A stretch of DNA of 26,872 bases from Utricularia gibba (GCA_002189035.1 NEEC01000237.1:1-26872); one strand, 5' to 3'; shown: positions 1 through 12,250, numbered from the stretch's first letter. The notes: a model not told the origin generated them from the letters alone. Program-made: numbers and translations.

Positions 1-203
1 GTGTGTCGTGTGCAACAAGGCTCATCACGGTTTCAAGATATTTACAAAATACGGAATGGTGCACGAGGCCTGCATCAGGTGTGGGTTGGAACACAACCGT
101 GGCATTGTAAGGGTTCGCCTCTAAACAAAAATTTCATACCTTCCAATGAAATCATATGTTTTGAAAGCGAGAAATCCATTCGCGTCGAATCGGAAGTCCG
201 AGG

Positions 204-249
204 TCGCATCATCGCGAACGTCGTGGCCACTTTGTGGCACAATTGAAGG
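204..249. other. Nearly invariant 46-bp box with hairpin (first copy)
   Basis: This stretch runs from TCGCATCATCGCG through CACAATTGAAGG. By eye it is the most constant part of the unit, almost identical in the ~78 copies while flanking segments vary. It contains an NruI site, the 8-base palindrome GTGGCCAC, a hairpin at 226-238 (GCCAC, loop TTT, GTGGC) and an MfeI site. Exceptions seen: the units at 1659 and 4397 have GCGACGTCG, the unit at 18411 has CCACTTGTGG, the unit at 19097 has GTGGCACTTTG, and the unit at 20785 has ATCGAACG. A protein-binding or structural role is inference only. Confidence 0.6.
226..238. other. Short hairpin GCCAC-TTT-GTGGC (first copy)
   Basis: A perfect 5-bp inverted repeat with a 3-base loop sits inside the constant box and recurs in nearly every unit. 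The left arm overlaps the palindrome GTGGCCAC. The pairing does not extend beyond five base pairs, so stability is modest. Confidence 0.6.
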
Positions 250-294
250 CTAATATAAGGCAATAATTCGAGCTCTGATACATTGTCGACGACG

Positions 295-1318
295 AAGCTT
301 CAAAAACGGAAGATGACCGCCTGGAATGAGCTTCGAAACGGTGTGTCGTGTGCAACGTGGCTCATCACGGTTTTTCAAGATATTAAAAATACGGAATGGT
401 GCACAGGGCCTGCATCAGGTGTGGGTTGGAACACAACCGTGGCATTGTAAGGGATCGCCTCAAAACAAAAATTTCACACCTTCCAATGAAATGCATATGT
501 TTTGAAGCGAGAAAACCCATTCGCGTCGAATCGGAAGTCCGAGGTCGCATCATCGCGAACGTCGTGGCCACTTTGTGGCACAATTGAAGGCTAATATAAG
601 GCAATAATTCGAGCTCTGATATATTGTCGGACGACGAAGCTTCAAAACGGAAGATGACCGCTCGGAATGAGCTTCGAAACGGTGTGTCGTGTGCAAACGT
701 GGCTCATCACGGTTTTCAAGATATTTAAAATACGGAATGGTGCACGAGGCCTGCATCAGGTGTGGGTTGGAACACACCGTGGCATTGTAAGGGATCGCCT
801 CTAAAACAAAAATTTCATACCTTCCAATGAAATGCATATTTTGAAGCGAGAAAACCATTCGCGTCGAATCGGAAGTCCGAGGTCGCATCATCGCGAACGT
901 CGTGGCCACTTTGTGGCACAATTGAAGGCTAATATAAGGCAATAATTCGAGCTCTGATATATCGTCGAACGACAAAGCTTCAAAACGGAAGATGACCGCC
1001 TCGGAATGAGCTTCGAAACGGTGTGTCGTGTGCAACGTGGCTCATCACGGTTTTCAAGATATCGATAAAATACGGAATGGTGCACGAGGCCTGCATCAGG
1101 TGTGGGTTGGAACACAACCGTGGCATTGTAAGGGATCGCCTCAAAAACAAAATTTCACACCTTCCAATGAAATGCATATCTTTTGCAAGCGAGAAATCAC
1201 ATTTGCGTCGAATTGGAAGCCCCGAGTCGCATCATCGCGAACGTCGTGGCCACTTTGTGGCACAATTGAAGGGTAATATAAGGCAATAATTCGATCTCTG
1301 ATACATCGTCGGACGACG
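295..1318. repeat. Three mixed satellite units, the last type X
   Basis: The units at 295 and 637 have unusual sequence after GATAT (GATATTAAA, GATATTTAAA) and GTGTGCAA(A)CGTGG. The unit at 975 is type X (CACATTTGCG, AATTGG, GAAGCCCCG) and carries the rare SacI-loss variant TCGATCTCTG at 1291-1300, immediately before a type T unit. Confidence 0.85.
626..635. other. Dyad GTCG-NN-CGAC next to the HindIII site (example copy)
   Basis: Just before HindIII, nearly every unit has GTCG, two bases (GA or AA), then CGAC. Two combinations extend to 6-bp arms: TCGTCG-GA-CGACGA and TTGTCG-AA-CGACAA. Mixed combinations are also common, so the outer bases are not co-varying. Copies at 9184 and 14298 have lost one base here (GTCGACGACA), and the copy at 26233 has lost more (GTCGAACGAAG). 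Confidence 0.5.
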
Positions 1319-1658
1319 AAGCTTCAAAACGGAAGATGACCGCTCTGGAATGAGCTTCGAAACGGTGTGTCGTGTGCAACAAGGCTCATCACGGTTTTCA
1401 AGATATTTACAAAATACGGAATGGTGCACGAGGCCTGCATCAGGTGTGGGTTGGAACACACCGTGGCATTGTAAGGGATCGCCTCTAAAACGAAAATTTC
1501 ACACCTTCCAATGAAATGCATATGTTTTGAAGCGAGAAATCCATTTGCGTCGAATCGGAAGTCCGAGTCGCATCATCGCGAACGTCGTGGCCACTTTGTG
1601 GCACAATTGAAGGTAATATAAGGCAATAATTCGAGCTCTGATATATTGTCGAACGACG
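1319..1658. repeat. Type T satellite unit
   Basis: It has GCTCTGGAATGAG, GTGTGCAACAAGGCTC and GATATTTAC. It follows a type X unit with the GATCTC variant. The same X-then-T pairing recurs at 4397/4737 and 9865/10208. Confidence 0.85.
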
Positions 1659-4600
1659 AAGCTTCAAAACGGAAGATGACCGCCCTGGAATGAGCTTCGA
1701 AACGGTGTGTCGTGCGCAACGTGGCTCATCACGGTTTTCAAGATATCGATAAAATACGGAATGGTGCACGAGGCCTTCATCAGGTGTGGGTTGGAACACA
1801 ACCGTGGCATTGTAAGGGATCGCCTCAAAAACGAAAATTTCACACCTTCCAATGAAATGCATATGTTTTGCAAGCGAGAAATCACATTTGCGTCGAATTG
1901 GAAGCCCGAGTCGCATCATCGCGACGTCGTGGCCACTTTGTGGCACAATTGAAGGGTAATATAAGGAAATAATTCGAGCTCTGATATATTGTCGGACGAC
2001 GAAGCTTCAAAAACGGAAGATGACCGCCTGGAATGAGCTTCGAAACGGTGTGTCGTGCGCAACGTGGCTCATCACGGTTTTCAAGATATCGAGAAAATAC
2101 GGAATGGTGCACGAGGCCTGCATCAGGTGTGGGTTGGAACACAACCGTGGCATTGTAAGGGATCGCCTCTAAACAAAAAATTTCATACCTTCCAATGAAA
2201 TCCATATGTTTTTGAAGCGAGAAAACCCATTCGCGTCGAATCGGAAGTCCGAGGTCGCATCATCGCGAACGTCGTGGCCACTTTGTGGCACAATTGAAGG
2301 CTAATATAAGGCAATAATTCGAGCTCTGATATATTGTCGAACGACAAAGCTTGCAAACGGAAGATGACCGCCTCGGAATGAGCTTCGAAACGGTGTGTCG
2401 TGCGAAACGTGGGCTCATCACGGTTTTCAAGATATCGATAAAATACGGAATGGTGCACGAGGCCTGCATCAGGTGTGGGTTGGAACACAACCGTGGCATT
2501 GTAAGGATCGCCTCAAAACGAAAATTTCACACCTTCCAATGAAATCCATATGTTTGAAGCGAGAAATCCCATTCGCGTCGAATCGGAAGTCCGAGGTCGC
2601 ATCATCGCGAACGTCGTGGCCACTTTGTGGCACAATTGAAGGGTAATATAAGGCAATAATTCGAGCTCTGATATATTGTCGGACGACGAAGCTTCAAAAC
2701 GGAAGATGACCGCCCTAATGAGCTTCGAAACGGTGTGTCGTGCGAAACGTGGCTCATCACGGTTTTCAAGATATCGACAAAATACGGAATGGTGCACGAG
2801 GCCTGCATCAGGTGTGGGTTGGAACACAACCGTGGCATTGTAAGGGATCGCCTCTAAAACGAAAATTTCACACCTTCCAATGAAATGCATATGTTTTGCA
2901 AGCGAGAAATCCATTCGCGTCGAATCGGAAGCCCCGAGTCGCATCATCGCGAACGTCGTGGCCACTTTGTGGCACAATTGAAGGGTAATATAAGGCAATA
3001 ATTCGAGCTCTGATATATTGTCGGACGACGAAGCTTCAAAACGGAAGATGACCGCCTGGAATGAGCTTCGAAACGGTGTGTCGTGCGCAACGTGGCTCAT
3101 CACGGTTTCAAGATATCGAAAAATACGGAATGGTGCACGAGGCCTTCATCAGGTGTGGGTTGGAACACAACCGTGGCATTGTAAGGATCGCCTCAAAAAA
3201 ACGAAAATTTCACACCTTCCAATGAAATCCATATGTTTGAAAGCGAGAAATCCCATTCGCGTCGAATCGGAAGTCCGAGGTCGCATCATCGCGAACGTCG
3301 TGGCCACTTTGTGGCACAATTGAAGGGTAATATAAGGCAATAATTCGAGCTCTGATACATCGTCGGACGACGAAGCTTCAAAAACGGAAGATGACCGCCT
3401 GGAATGAGCTTCGAAACGGTGTGTCGTGCGCAACGTGGCTCATCACGGTTTCAAGATATCGACAAAATACGGAATGGTGCACGAGGCCTGCATCAGGTGT
3501 GGGTTGGAACACAACCGTGGCATTGTAAGGGATCGCCTCAAAACAAAAATTTCACACCTTCCAATGAAATGCATATGTTTTGCAAGCGAGAAATCCATTC
3601 GCGTCGAATCGGAAGTCCAGTCGCATCATCGCGAACGTCGTGGCCACTTTGTGGCACAATTGAAGGCTAATATAAGGCAATAATTCGAGCTCTGATACAT
3701 CGTCGAACGACAAAGCTTCAAAAACGGAAGATGACCGCCTGGAATGAGCTTCGAAACGGTGTGTCGTGCGCAAAAGGCTCATCACGGTTTTCAAGATATC
3801 GACAAAATACGGAATGGTGCACGAGGCCTGCATCAGGTGTGGGTTGGAACACACCGTGGCATTGTAAGGGATCGCCTCAAAAACGAAAATTTCACACCTT
3901 CCAATGAAATCATATGTCTTGAAAGCGAGAAATCCATTCGCGTCGAATCGGAAGTCCGAGGTCGCATCATCGCGAACGTCGTGGCCACTTTGTGGCACAA
4001 TTGAAGGCTAATATAAGGCAATAATTCGAGCTCTGATACATCGTCGGACGACGAAGCTTCCAAAAACGGAAGATGACCGCCTGGAATGAGCTTCGAAACG
4101 GTGTGTCGTGCGCAACGTGGCTCATCACGGTTTTCAAGATATCGACAAAATACGGAATGGTGCACGAGGCCTGCATCAGGTGTGGGTTGGAACACAACGT
4201 GGCATTGTAAGGGATCGCCTCAAAAACAAAAATTTCACACCTTCCAATGAAATGCATATGTTTTGAAGCGAGAAATCACATTCGCGTCGAATCGGAAGTC
4301 CGAGTCGCATCATCGCGAACGTCGTGGCCACTTTGTGGCACAATTGAAGGCTAATATAAGGCAATAATTCGAGCTCTGATATATTGTCGAACGACAAAGC
4401 TTCAAAACGGAAGATGACCCTCGGAATGAGCTTCGAAACGGTGTGTCGTGCGCAACGTGGCTCATCACGGTTTTAAGATATCGACAAAATACGGAATGGT
4501 GCACGAGGCCTGCATCAGGTGTGGGTTGGAACACAACCGTGGCATTGTAAGGGATCGCCTCAAAAACAAAAATTTCACACCTTCCAATGAAATGCATATG

Positions 4601-4736
4601 TTTTGAAGCGAGAAATCACATTTGCGTCGAATCGGAAGCCCCGAGTCGCATCATCGCGACGTCGTGGCCACTTTGTGGCACAATTGAAGGGTAATATAAG
4701 GCAATAATTCGATCTCTGATACATCGTCGGACGACG
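1659..4736. repeat. Nine mixed satellite units
   Basis: Nine units of 340-345 bp with mixed markers. The unit at 1659 is type X. The units at 2347 and 2689 are type G-like (GTGCGAAACGTGG); the second has the unusual GCCCTAATGAGC. The unit at 3713 has GCGCAAAAGGCTC, a T-like middle without the T flanks. The unit at 4397 is X-like and ends with the SacI-loss variant GATCTC at 4711. The unit at 2347 has HindIII followed by GCAAACGG, a private change. Confidence 0.85.
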
Positions 4737-6105
4737 AAGCTTCAAAAACGGAAGATGACCGCTCTGGAATGAGCTTCGAAACGGTGTGTCGTGTGCAACA
4801 AGGCTCATCACGGTTTTCAAGATATATACAAAATACGGAATGGTGCACGAGGCCTGCATCAGGTGTGGGTTGGAACACACCCGTGGCATTGTAAGGGATC
4901 GCCTAAAACGAAAATTTCACACCTTCCAATGAAATCATATGTTTTTGAAGCGAGAAAACATTCGCGTCGAATCGGAAGTCCGAGTCGCATCATCGCGAAC
5001 GTCGTGGCCACTTTGTGGCACAATTGAAGGGTAATATAAGGCATAATTCGAGCTCTGATATATTGTCGGACGACGAAGCTTCAAAAACGGAAGATGACCG
5101 CCCTGGAATGAGCTTCGAAACGGTGTGTCGTGCGCAACGTGGCTCATCACGGTTTCAAGATATCGAAAAATACGGAATGGTGCACGAGGCCTGCATCAGG
5201 TGTGGGTTGGAACACAACCGTGGCATTGTAAGGGATCGCCTCAAAACGAAAATTTCACACCTTCCAATGAAATGCATATGTTTTTGCAAGCGAGAAATCA
5301 CATTTGCGTCGAATTGGAAGTCCGAGTCGCATCATCGCGAACGTCGTGGCCACTTTGTGGCACAATTGAAGGGTAATATAAGGCAATAATTCGAGCTCTG
5401 ATATATTGTCGGACGACGAAGCTTCAAAAACGGAAGATGACCGCCCTGGAATGAGCTTCGAAACGGTGTGTCGTGCAACGTGGCTCATCACGGTTTTCAA
5501 GATATCGAGAAAAATACGGAATGGTGCACGAGGCCTGCATCAGGTGTGGGTTGGAACACAACCGTGGCATTGTAAGGGATCGCCTCAAAAAACGAAAAAT
5601 TTCACACCTTCCAATGAAATGCATATGTTTGAAAAGCGAGAAATCCATTCGCGTCGAATCGGAAGTCCGAGGTCGCATCATCGCGAACGTCGTGGCCACT
5701 TTGTGGCACAATTGAAGGCTAATATAAGGCAATAATTCGAGCTCTGATATATCGTCGGACGACGAAGCTTCAAAAACGGAAGATGACCGCCTGGAATGAG
5801 CTTCGAAACGGTGTGTCGTGTGCAACGTGGCTCATCACGGTTTTCAAGATATCGATAAAATACGGAATGGTGCACGAGGCCTTCATCAGGTGTGGGTTGG
5901 AACACAACCGTGGCATTGTAAGGGTTCGCCTCTAAAAAAAATTTCATACCTTCCAATGAAATCCATATGTTTGAAAGCGAGAAAACCATTCGCGTCGAAT
6001 CGGAAGTCCGAGGTCGCATCATCGCGAACGTCGTGGCCACTTTGTGGCACAATTGAAGGCTAATATAAGGCAATAATTCGAGCTCTGATATATTGTCGGA
6101 CGACA
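4737..6105. repeat. Type T unit followed by three mixed units
   Basis: The unit at 4737 is type T (GCTCTGG, GTGTGCAACAAGGCTC, GATATATAC) and follows the X-like, GATCTC-ending unit at 4397. The unit at 5076 is X-like (CACATTTGCG, AATTGG). The unit at 5419 has GTGCAACGTGG. The unit at 5765 carries GTGTGCAACGTGG, GGGTTCGCC and CATACC, markers it shares with the second half of T units at 10208 and 16694. Confidence 0.85.
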
Positions 6106-6792
6106 AAGCTTTCAAAACGGAAGATGACCGCCTCGGAATGAGCTTCGAAACGGTGTGTCGTGCAAACGTGGCTCATCACGGTTTTCAAGATATCGATAAA
6201 ATACGGAATGGTGCACGAGGCCTGCATCAGGTGTGGGTTGGAACACACACGTGCATTGTAAGGGATCGCCTCAAAAACAAAAATTTCACACCTTCCAATG
6301 AAATGCATATGTTTTGCAAGCGAGAAATCCCATTCGCGTCGAATCGGAAGTCCCGAGTCGCATCATCGCGAACGTCGTGGCCACTTTGTGGCACAATTGA
6401 AGGCTAATATAAGGCAATAATTCGAGCTCTGATATATTGTCGAACGACAAAGCTTCAAAACGGAAGATGACCGCCTCGGAATGAGCTTCGAAACGGTGTG
6501 TCGTGCGCAACGTGGCTCATCACGGTTTTCAAGATATCGACAAAATACGGAATGGTGCACGAGGCCTGCATCAGGTGTGGGTTGGAACACACCGTGGCAT
6601 TGTAAGGGATCGCCTCAAAACGAAAATTTCACACCTTCCAATGAAATGCATATGTTTTGAAAGCGAGAAATCCCATTCGCGTCGAATCGGAAGTCCGAGG
6701 TCGCATCATCGCGAACGTCGTGGCCACTTTGTGGCACAATTGAAGGCTAATATAAGGCAATAATTCGAGCTCTGATACATCGTCGGACGACG
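6106..6792. repeat. B-A dimer fragment
   Basis: The unit at 6106 has B-type markers (CGTGCATTG, TTTTGCAAGCG, CCCATTCGCG, AGTCCCGAG). The unit at 6450 has A-type markers in part (CGAACGACA before HindIII, GCCTCGG, AAATCCCATTCGCG, CCGAGGTCG), but GCCTGCAT and ATGCATATG rather than the A variants. It is an eroded version of the dimer at 14639-16693. Confidence 0.7.
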
Positions 6793-9183
6793 AAGCTTCA
6801 AAAACGGAAGATGACCGCCCCTGGAATGAGCTTCGAAACGGTGTGTCGTGCGCAACGTGGCTCATCACGGTTTCAAGATATCGAGAAAAATACGGAATGG
6901 TGCACGAGGCCTTCATCAGGTGTGGGTTGGAACACACCGTGGCATTGTAAGGGATCGCCTCAAAAACAAAAATTTCACACCTTCCAATGAAATCCATATG
7001 TTTTGAAGCGAGAAATCCATTCGCGTCGAATCGGAAGTCCGAGGTCGCATCATCGCGAACGTCGTGGCCACTTTGTGGCACAATTGAAGGCTAATATAAG
7101 GCAATAATTCGAGCTCTGATACATCGTCGGACGACGAAGCTTCAAAAACGGAAGATGACCGCCTGGAATGAGCTTCGAAACGGTGTGTCGTGCGCAAAGG
7201 CTCATCACGGTTTTCAAGATATCGAAAAAAATACGGAATGGTGCACGAGGCCTGCATCAGGTGTGGGTTGGAACACAACCGTGGCATTGTAAGGGTTCGC
7301 CTCTAAACAAAAATTTCACACCTTCCAATGAAATGCATATGTTTTGAAAGCGAGAAATCCATTCGCGTCGAATCGGAAGTCCGAGGTCGCATCATCGCGA
7401 ACGTCGTGGCCACTTTGTGGCACAATTGAAGGAATATAAGGCAATAATTCGAGCTCTGATACATCGTCGGACGACGAAGCTTCAAAAACGGAAGATGACC
7501 GCCTGGAATGAGCTTCGAAACGGTGTGTCGTGCGCAACGTGGCTCATCACGGTTTTCAAGATATCGACAAAATACGGAATGGTGCACGAGGCCTTCATCA
7601 GGTGTGGGTTGGAACACACCGTGGCATTGTAAGGGATCGCCTCAAAAACGAAAATTTCACACCTTCCAATGAAATCCATATGTCTTGAAAGCGAGAAATC
7701 CATTCGCGTCGAATCGGAAGTCCAGGTCGCATCATCGCGAACGTCGTGGCCACTTTGTGGCACAATTGAAGGGTAATATAAGGCAATAATTCGAGCTCTG
7801 ATATCGTCGGACGACGAAGCTTCAAAACGGAAGATGACCGCCTCGGAATGAGCTTCGAAACGGTGTGTCGTGCGAACGTGGCTCATCACGGTTTTCAAGA
7901 TATCGACAAAATACGGAATGGTGCACGAGGCCTGCATCAGGTGTGGGTTGGAACACACCGTGGCATTGTAAGGGATCGCCTCTAAAACGAAAATTTCACA
8001 CCTTCCAATGAAATCCATATGTTTTGAAAGCGAGAAATCCCATTCGCGTCGAATCGGAAGTCCCGAGTCGCATCATCGCGAACGTCGTGGCCACTTTGTG
8101 GCACAATTGAAGGCTAATATAAGGCAATAATTCGAGCTCTGATACATCGTCGAACGACAAAGCTTCAAAACGGAAGATGACCGCCTCGGAATGAGCTTCG
8201 AAACGGTGTGTCGTGCGCAACGTGGCTCATCACGGTTTTCAAGATATCGACAAAATACGGAATGGTGCACGAGGCCTTCATCAGGTGTGGGTTGGAACAC
8301 ACCATGGCATTGTAAGGATCGCCAAAAACGAAAATTTCACACCTTCCAATGAAATCCATATGTTTGAAAGCGAGAAATCCCATTCGCGTCGAATGGAAGT
8401 CCGAGGTCGCATCATCGCGAACGTCGTGGCCACTTTGTGGCACAATTGAAGGTAATATAAGGCAATAATTCGAGCTCTGATATATTGTCGGACGACGAAG
8501 CTTTCAAAACGGAAGATGACCGCCCGAATGAGCTTCGAAACGGTGTGTCGTGCGAAACGTGGCTCATCACGGTTTTCAAGATATCGACAAAATACGGAAT
8601 GGTGCACGAGGCCTGCATCAGGTGTGGGTTGGAACACAACCGTGGCATTGTAAGGGATCGCCTCTAAAACGAAAATTTCACACCTTCCAATGAAATGCAT
8701 ATGTTTTGCAAGCGAGAAATCACATTTGCGTCGAATTGGAAGCCCGAGTCGCATCATCGCGAACGTCGTGGCCACTTTGTGGCACAATTGAAGGGTAATA
8801 TAAGGCAATAATTCGAGCTCTGATATATTGTCGGACGACGAAGCTTCAAAAACGGAAGATGACCGCCCTGGAATGAGCTTCGAAACGGTGTGTCGTGCGC
8901 AACGTGGCTCATCACGGTTTTCAAGATATCGAAAAATACGGAATGGTGCACGAGGCCTGCATCAGGTGTGGGTTGGAACACAACCGTGGCATTGTAAGGG
9001 ATCGCCTCTAAAACGAAAATTTCACACCTTCCAATGAAATGCATGTGTTTGCAAGCGAGAAATCACATTTGCGTCGAATTGGAAGCCCCGAGTCGCATCA
9101 TCGCGAACGTCGTGGCCACTTTGTGGCACAATTGAAGGCTAATATAAGGCAATAATTCGAGCTCTGATATATTGTCGACGACA
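6793..9183. repeat. Seven mixed satellite units
   Basis: Seven units of 338-344 bp. The unit at 7137 has GCGCAAAGGCTC, GGGTTCGCC and a shortened AAGGAATATAAGG. The unit at 7817 follows a shortened GAGCTCTGATATCGTCG. The unit at 8160 is type A with a private CACACCATGG. The unit at 8498 is X-like with GTGCGAAACGTGG and the unusual GCCCGAATGAGC, resembling the unit at 2689. The unit at 8841 is type X with ATGCATGTG in place of ATGCATATG. Confidence 0.85.
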
Positions 9184-9864
9184 AAGCTTCAAAACGGAAG
9201 ATGACCGCCTGGAATGAGCTTCGAAACGGTGTGTCGTGCGAAACGTGGCTCATCACGGTTTTCAAGATATCGATAAAATACGGAATGGTGCACGAGGCCT
9301 GCATCAGGTGTGGGTTGGAACACACCGTGGCATTGTAAGGGATCGCCTCAAAACGAAAATTTCACACCTTCCAATGAAATGCATATGTTTTGCAAGCGAG
9401 AAATACATTCGCGTCGAATCGGAAGTCCCAGTCGCATCATCGCGAACGTCGTGGCCACTTTGTGGCACAATTGAAGGCTAATATAAGGCAATAATTCGAG
9501 CTCTGATACATCGTCGAACGACAAAGCTTCAAAACGGAAGATGACCGCCGGAATGAGCTTCGAAACGGTGTGTCGTGCGCAACGCGGCTCATCACGGTTT
9601 TTAAGATATCGACAAAATACGGAATGGTGCACGAGGCCTTCATCAGGTGTGGGTTGGAACACACCGTGGCATTGTAAGGATCGCCTCAAAAACGAAAATT
9701 TCACACCTTCCAATGAAATCCATATGTCTTGAAAGCGAGAAATCCCATTCGCGTCGAATCGGAAGTCCGAGGTCGCATCATCGCGAACGTCGTGGCCACT
9801 TTGTGGCACAATTGAAGGGTAATATAAGGCAATAATTCGAGCTCTGATATATTGTCGAACGACG
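9184..9864. repeat. G-A pair, copy 1 of a duplicated two-unit block
   Basis: The G unit at 9184 and the A unit at 9524 are near-identical to the pair at 14298-14980. The G unit carries the private markers AAATACATTC (9401-9410) and AGTCCCAGTCGC, and is preceded by the one-base-short GTCGACGACA. The two G units differ, by my comparison, by one A in a homopolymer and one base next to the following HindIII site. Confidence 0.85.
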
Positions 9865-12250
9865 AAGCTTCAAAACGGAAGATGACCGCCTCGGAATGAG
9901 CTTCGAAACGGTGTGTCGTGTGAAACGTGGCTCATCACGGTTTTCAAGATATCGATAAAATACGGAATGGTGCACGAGGCCTCATCAGGTGTGGGTTGGA
10001 ACACAACCGTGGCATTGTAAGGGATCGCCTCTAAAACGAAAATTTCACACCTTCCAATGAAATGCATATGTTTTGCAAGCGAGAAATCACATTTGCGTCG
10101 AATTGGAAGCCCCGAGTCGCATCATCGCGAACGTCGTGGCCACTTTGTGGCACAATTGAAGGCTAATATAAGGCAATAATTCGATCTCTGATAATCGTCG
10201 GACGACGAAGCTTCAAAAACGGAAGATGACCGCCTGGAATGAGCTTCGAAACGGTGTGTCGTGTGCAACAAGGCTCATCACGGTTTTCAAGATATCGACA
10301 AAATACGGAATGGTGCACGAGGCCTGCATCAGGTGTGGGTTGGAACACAACCGTGGCATTGTAAGGGTTCGCCTCTAAAACAAAAATTTCATACCTTCCA
10401 ATGAAATGCATATGTTTTGAAAGCGAGAAATCCAATTCGCGTCGAATCGGAAGTCCGAGGTCGCATCATCGCGAACGTCGTGGCCACTTTGTGGCACAAT
10501 TGAAGGCTAATATAAGGCAATAATTCGAGCTCTGATACATCGTCGGACGACGAAGCTTCAAAAACGGAAGATGACCGCCTGGAATGAGCTTCGAAACGGT
10601 GTGTCGTGTGCAACAAGGCTCATCACGGTTTTCAAGATATCAAAATACGGAATGGTGCACGGGCCTGCATCAGGTGTGGGTTGGAACACAACCGTGGCAT
10701 TGTAAGGGATCGCCTCTAAAACAAAAATTTCACACCTTCCAATGAAATCCATATGTTTGAAGCGAGAAATCCCATTCGCGTCGAATCGGAAGTCCGAGGT
10801 CGCATCATCGCGAACGTCGTGGCCACTTTGTGGCACAATTGAAGGCTAATATAAGGCAATAATTCGAGCTCTGATATATTGTCGAACGACAAAGCTTCAA
10901 AACGGAAGATGACCGCCTGGAATGAGCTTCGAAACGGTGTGTCGTGCGAAACGTGGCTCATCACGGTTTTCAAGATATCGATAAAATACGGAATGGTGCA
11001 CGAGGCCTGCATCAGGTGTGGGTTGGAACACACCGTGCATTGTAAGGGATCGCCTCTAAAACGAAAAATTTCACACCTTCCAATGAAATGCATATTTTGA
11101 AGCGAGAAATCCATTCGCGTCGAATCGGAAGTCCGAGTCGCATCATCGCGAACGTCGTGGCCACTTTGTGGCACAATTGAAGGCTAATATAAGGCAATAA
11201 TTCGAGCTCTGATATATTGTCGAACGACAAAGCTTCAAAACGGAAGATGACCGCCTCGGAATGAGCTTCGAAACGGTGTGTCGTGCGAAACGTGGCTCAT
11301 CACGGTTTTCAAGATATCGATAAAATACGGAATGGTGCACGAGGCCTGCATCAGGTGTGGGTTGGAACACACCGTGCATTGTAAGGGATCGCCTCTAAAA
11401 CGAAAATTTCACACCTTCCAATGAAATGCATATGTTTTGCAAGCGAGAAATCATTCGCGTCGAATCGGAAGTCCGAGTCGCATCATCGCGAACGTCGTGG
11501 CCACTTTGTGGCACAATTGAAGGCTAATATAAGGCAATAATTCGAGCTCTGATACATCGTCGAACGACAAAGCTTCAAAACGGAAGATGACCGCCTCGGA
11601 ATGAGCTTCGAAACGGTGTGTCGTGCGCAACGCGGCTCATCACGTTTTCAAGATATCGACAAAATACGGAATGGTGCACGAGGCCTTCATCAGGTGTGGG
11701 TTGGAACACACCCGTGGCATTGTAAGGATCGCCAAAAACGAAAATTTCACACCTTCCAATGAAATCCATATGTCTTGAAAGCGAGAAATCCCATTCGCGT
11801 CGAATCGGAAGTCCGAGGTCGCATCATCGCGAACGTCGTGGCCACTTTGTGGCACAATTGAAGGGTAATATAAGGCAATAATTCGAGCTCTGATACATCG
11901 TCGGACGACGAAGCTTCAAAACGGAAGATGACCGCCCTGGAATGAGCTTCGAAACGGTGTGTCGTGCAACGTGGCTCATCACGGTTTTCAAGATATCGAC
12001 AAAATACGGAATGGTGCACGAGGCCTGCATCAGGTGTGGGTTGGAACACAACGTGCATTGTAAGGGATCGCCTCAAAAACAAAAATTTCACACCTTCCAA
12101 TGAAATGCATATGTTTTGCAAGCGAGAAATCCATTCGCGTCGAATCGGAAGTCCCGAGTCGCATCATCGCGAACGTCGTGGCCACTTTGTGGCACAATTG
12201 AAGGCTAATATAAGGCAATAATTCGAGCTCTGATACATCGTCGAACGACA
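9865..12250. repeat. Seven-unit series X-T-T-G-G-A-B, version I
   Basis: Units at 9865 (X, ending GATCTCTGATAATCG), 10208 and 10553 (T, GTGTGCAACAAGGCTC), 10892 and 11230 (G, GTGCGAAACGTGG, ATCGAT, CACACCGTGC), 11570 (A, AACGCGGCTC, GCCTTCAT, ATCCATATGTCTTG) and 11911 (B, AACGTGCATTG, AGTCCCGAG). The same series with one G replaced by T recurs at 12932-15321. Confidence 0.75.

Larger units (their letters stand above)
1..294. repeat. Left-edge partial satellite unit, type T
   Basis: The window opens about 48 bases into a unit, at GTGTGTCG. The copy carries the type T marker GTGTGCAACAAGGCTC, GATATTTAC, GGGTTCGCC and CATACC. The marker set matches the unit at 16694 more closely than most neighbours. 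It lacks one base in AAATCATATG, where most copies have AAATGCATATG or AAATCCATATG. It ends just before the first HindIII site. Confidence 0.95.

Noticed and set aside
174-195. Resemblance of ATTCGCGTCGAATCGGAAG to a mammalian CENP-B box
   Set aside because: TTCG and CGG are present but the spacing is one base too long, the final GGG is not matched, and the segment is among the CpG sites that vary between types (TTTGCG, AATTGG). The required core pattern is not met.
251-260. TATA-like motif TAATATAAGG in every unit as a promoter
   Set aside because: It is a short A/T-rich word with no associated gene or other promoter element. Transcription of the satellite is possible but nothing in the sequence shows it.
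2513-3103. Apparent repeat protein, with the same peptide block occurring in many frames
   Set aside because: Unit length is usually not a multiple of three and varies by single bases, so the frame changes at each copy. This is tandem DNA, not a tandem-repeat protein gene.
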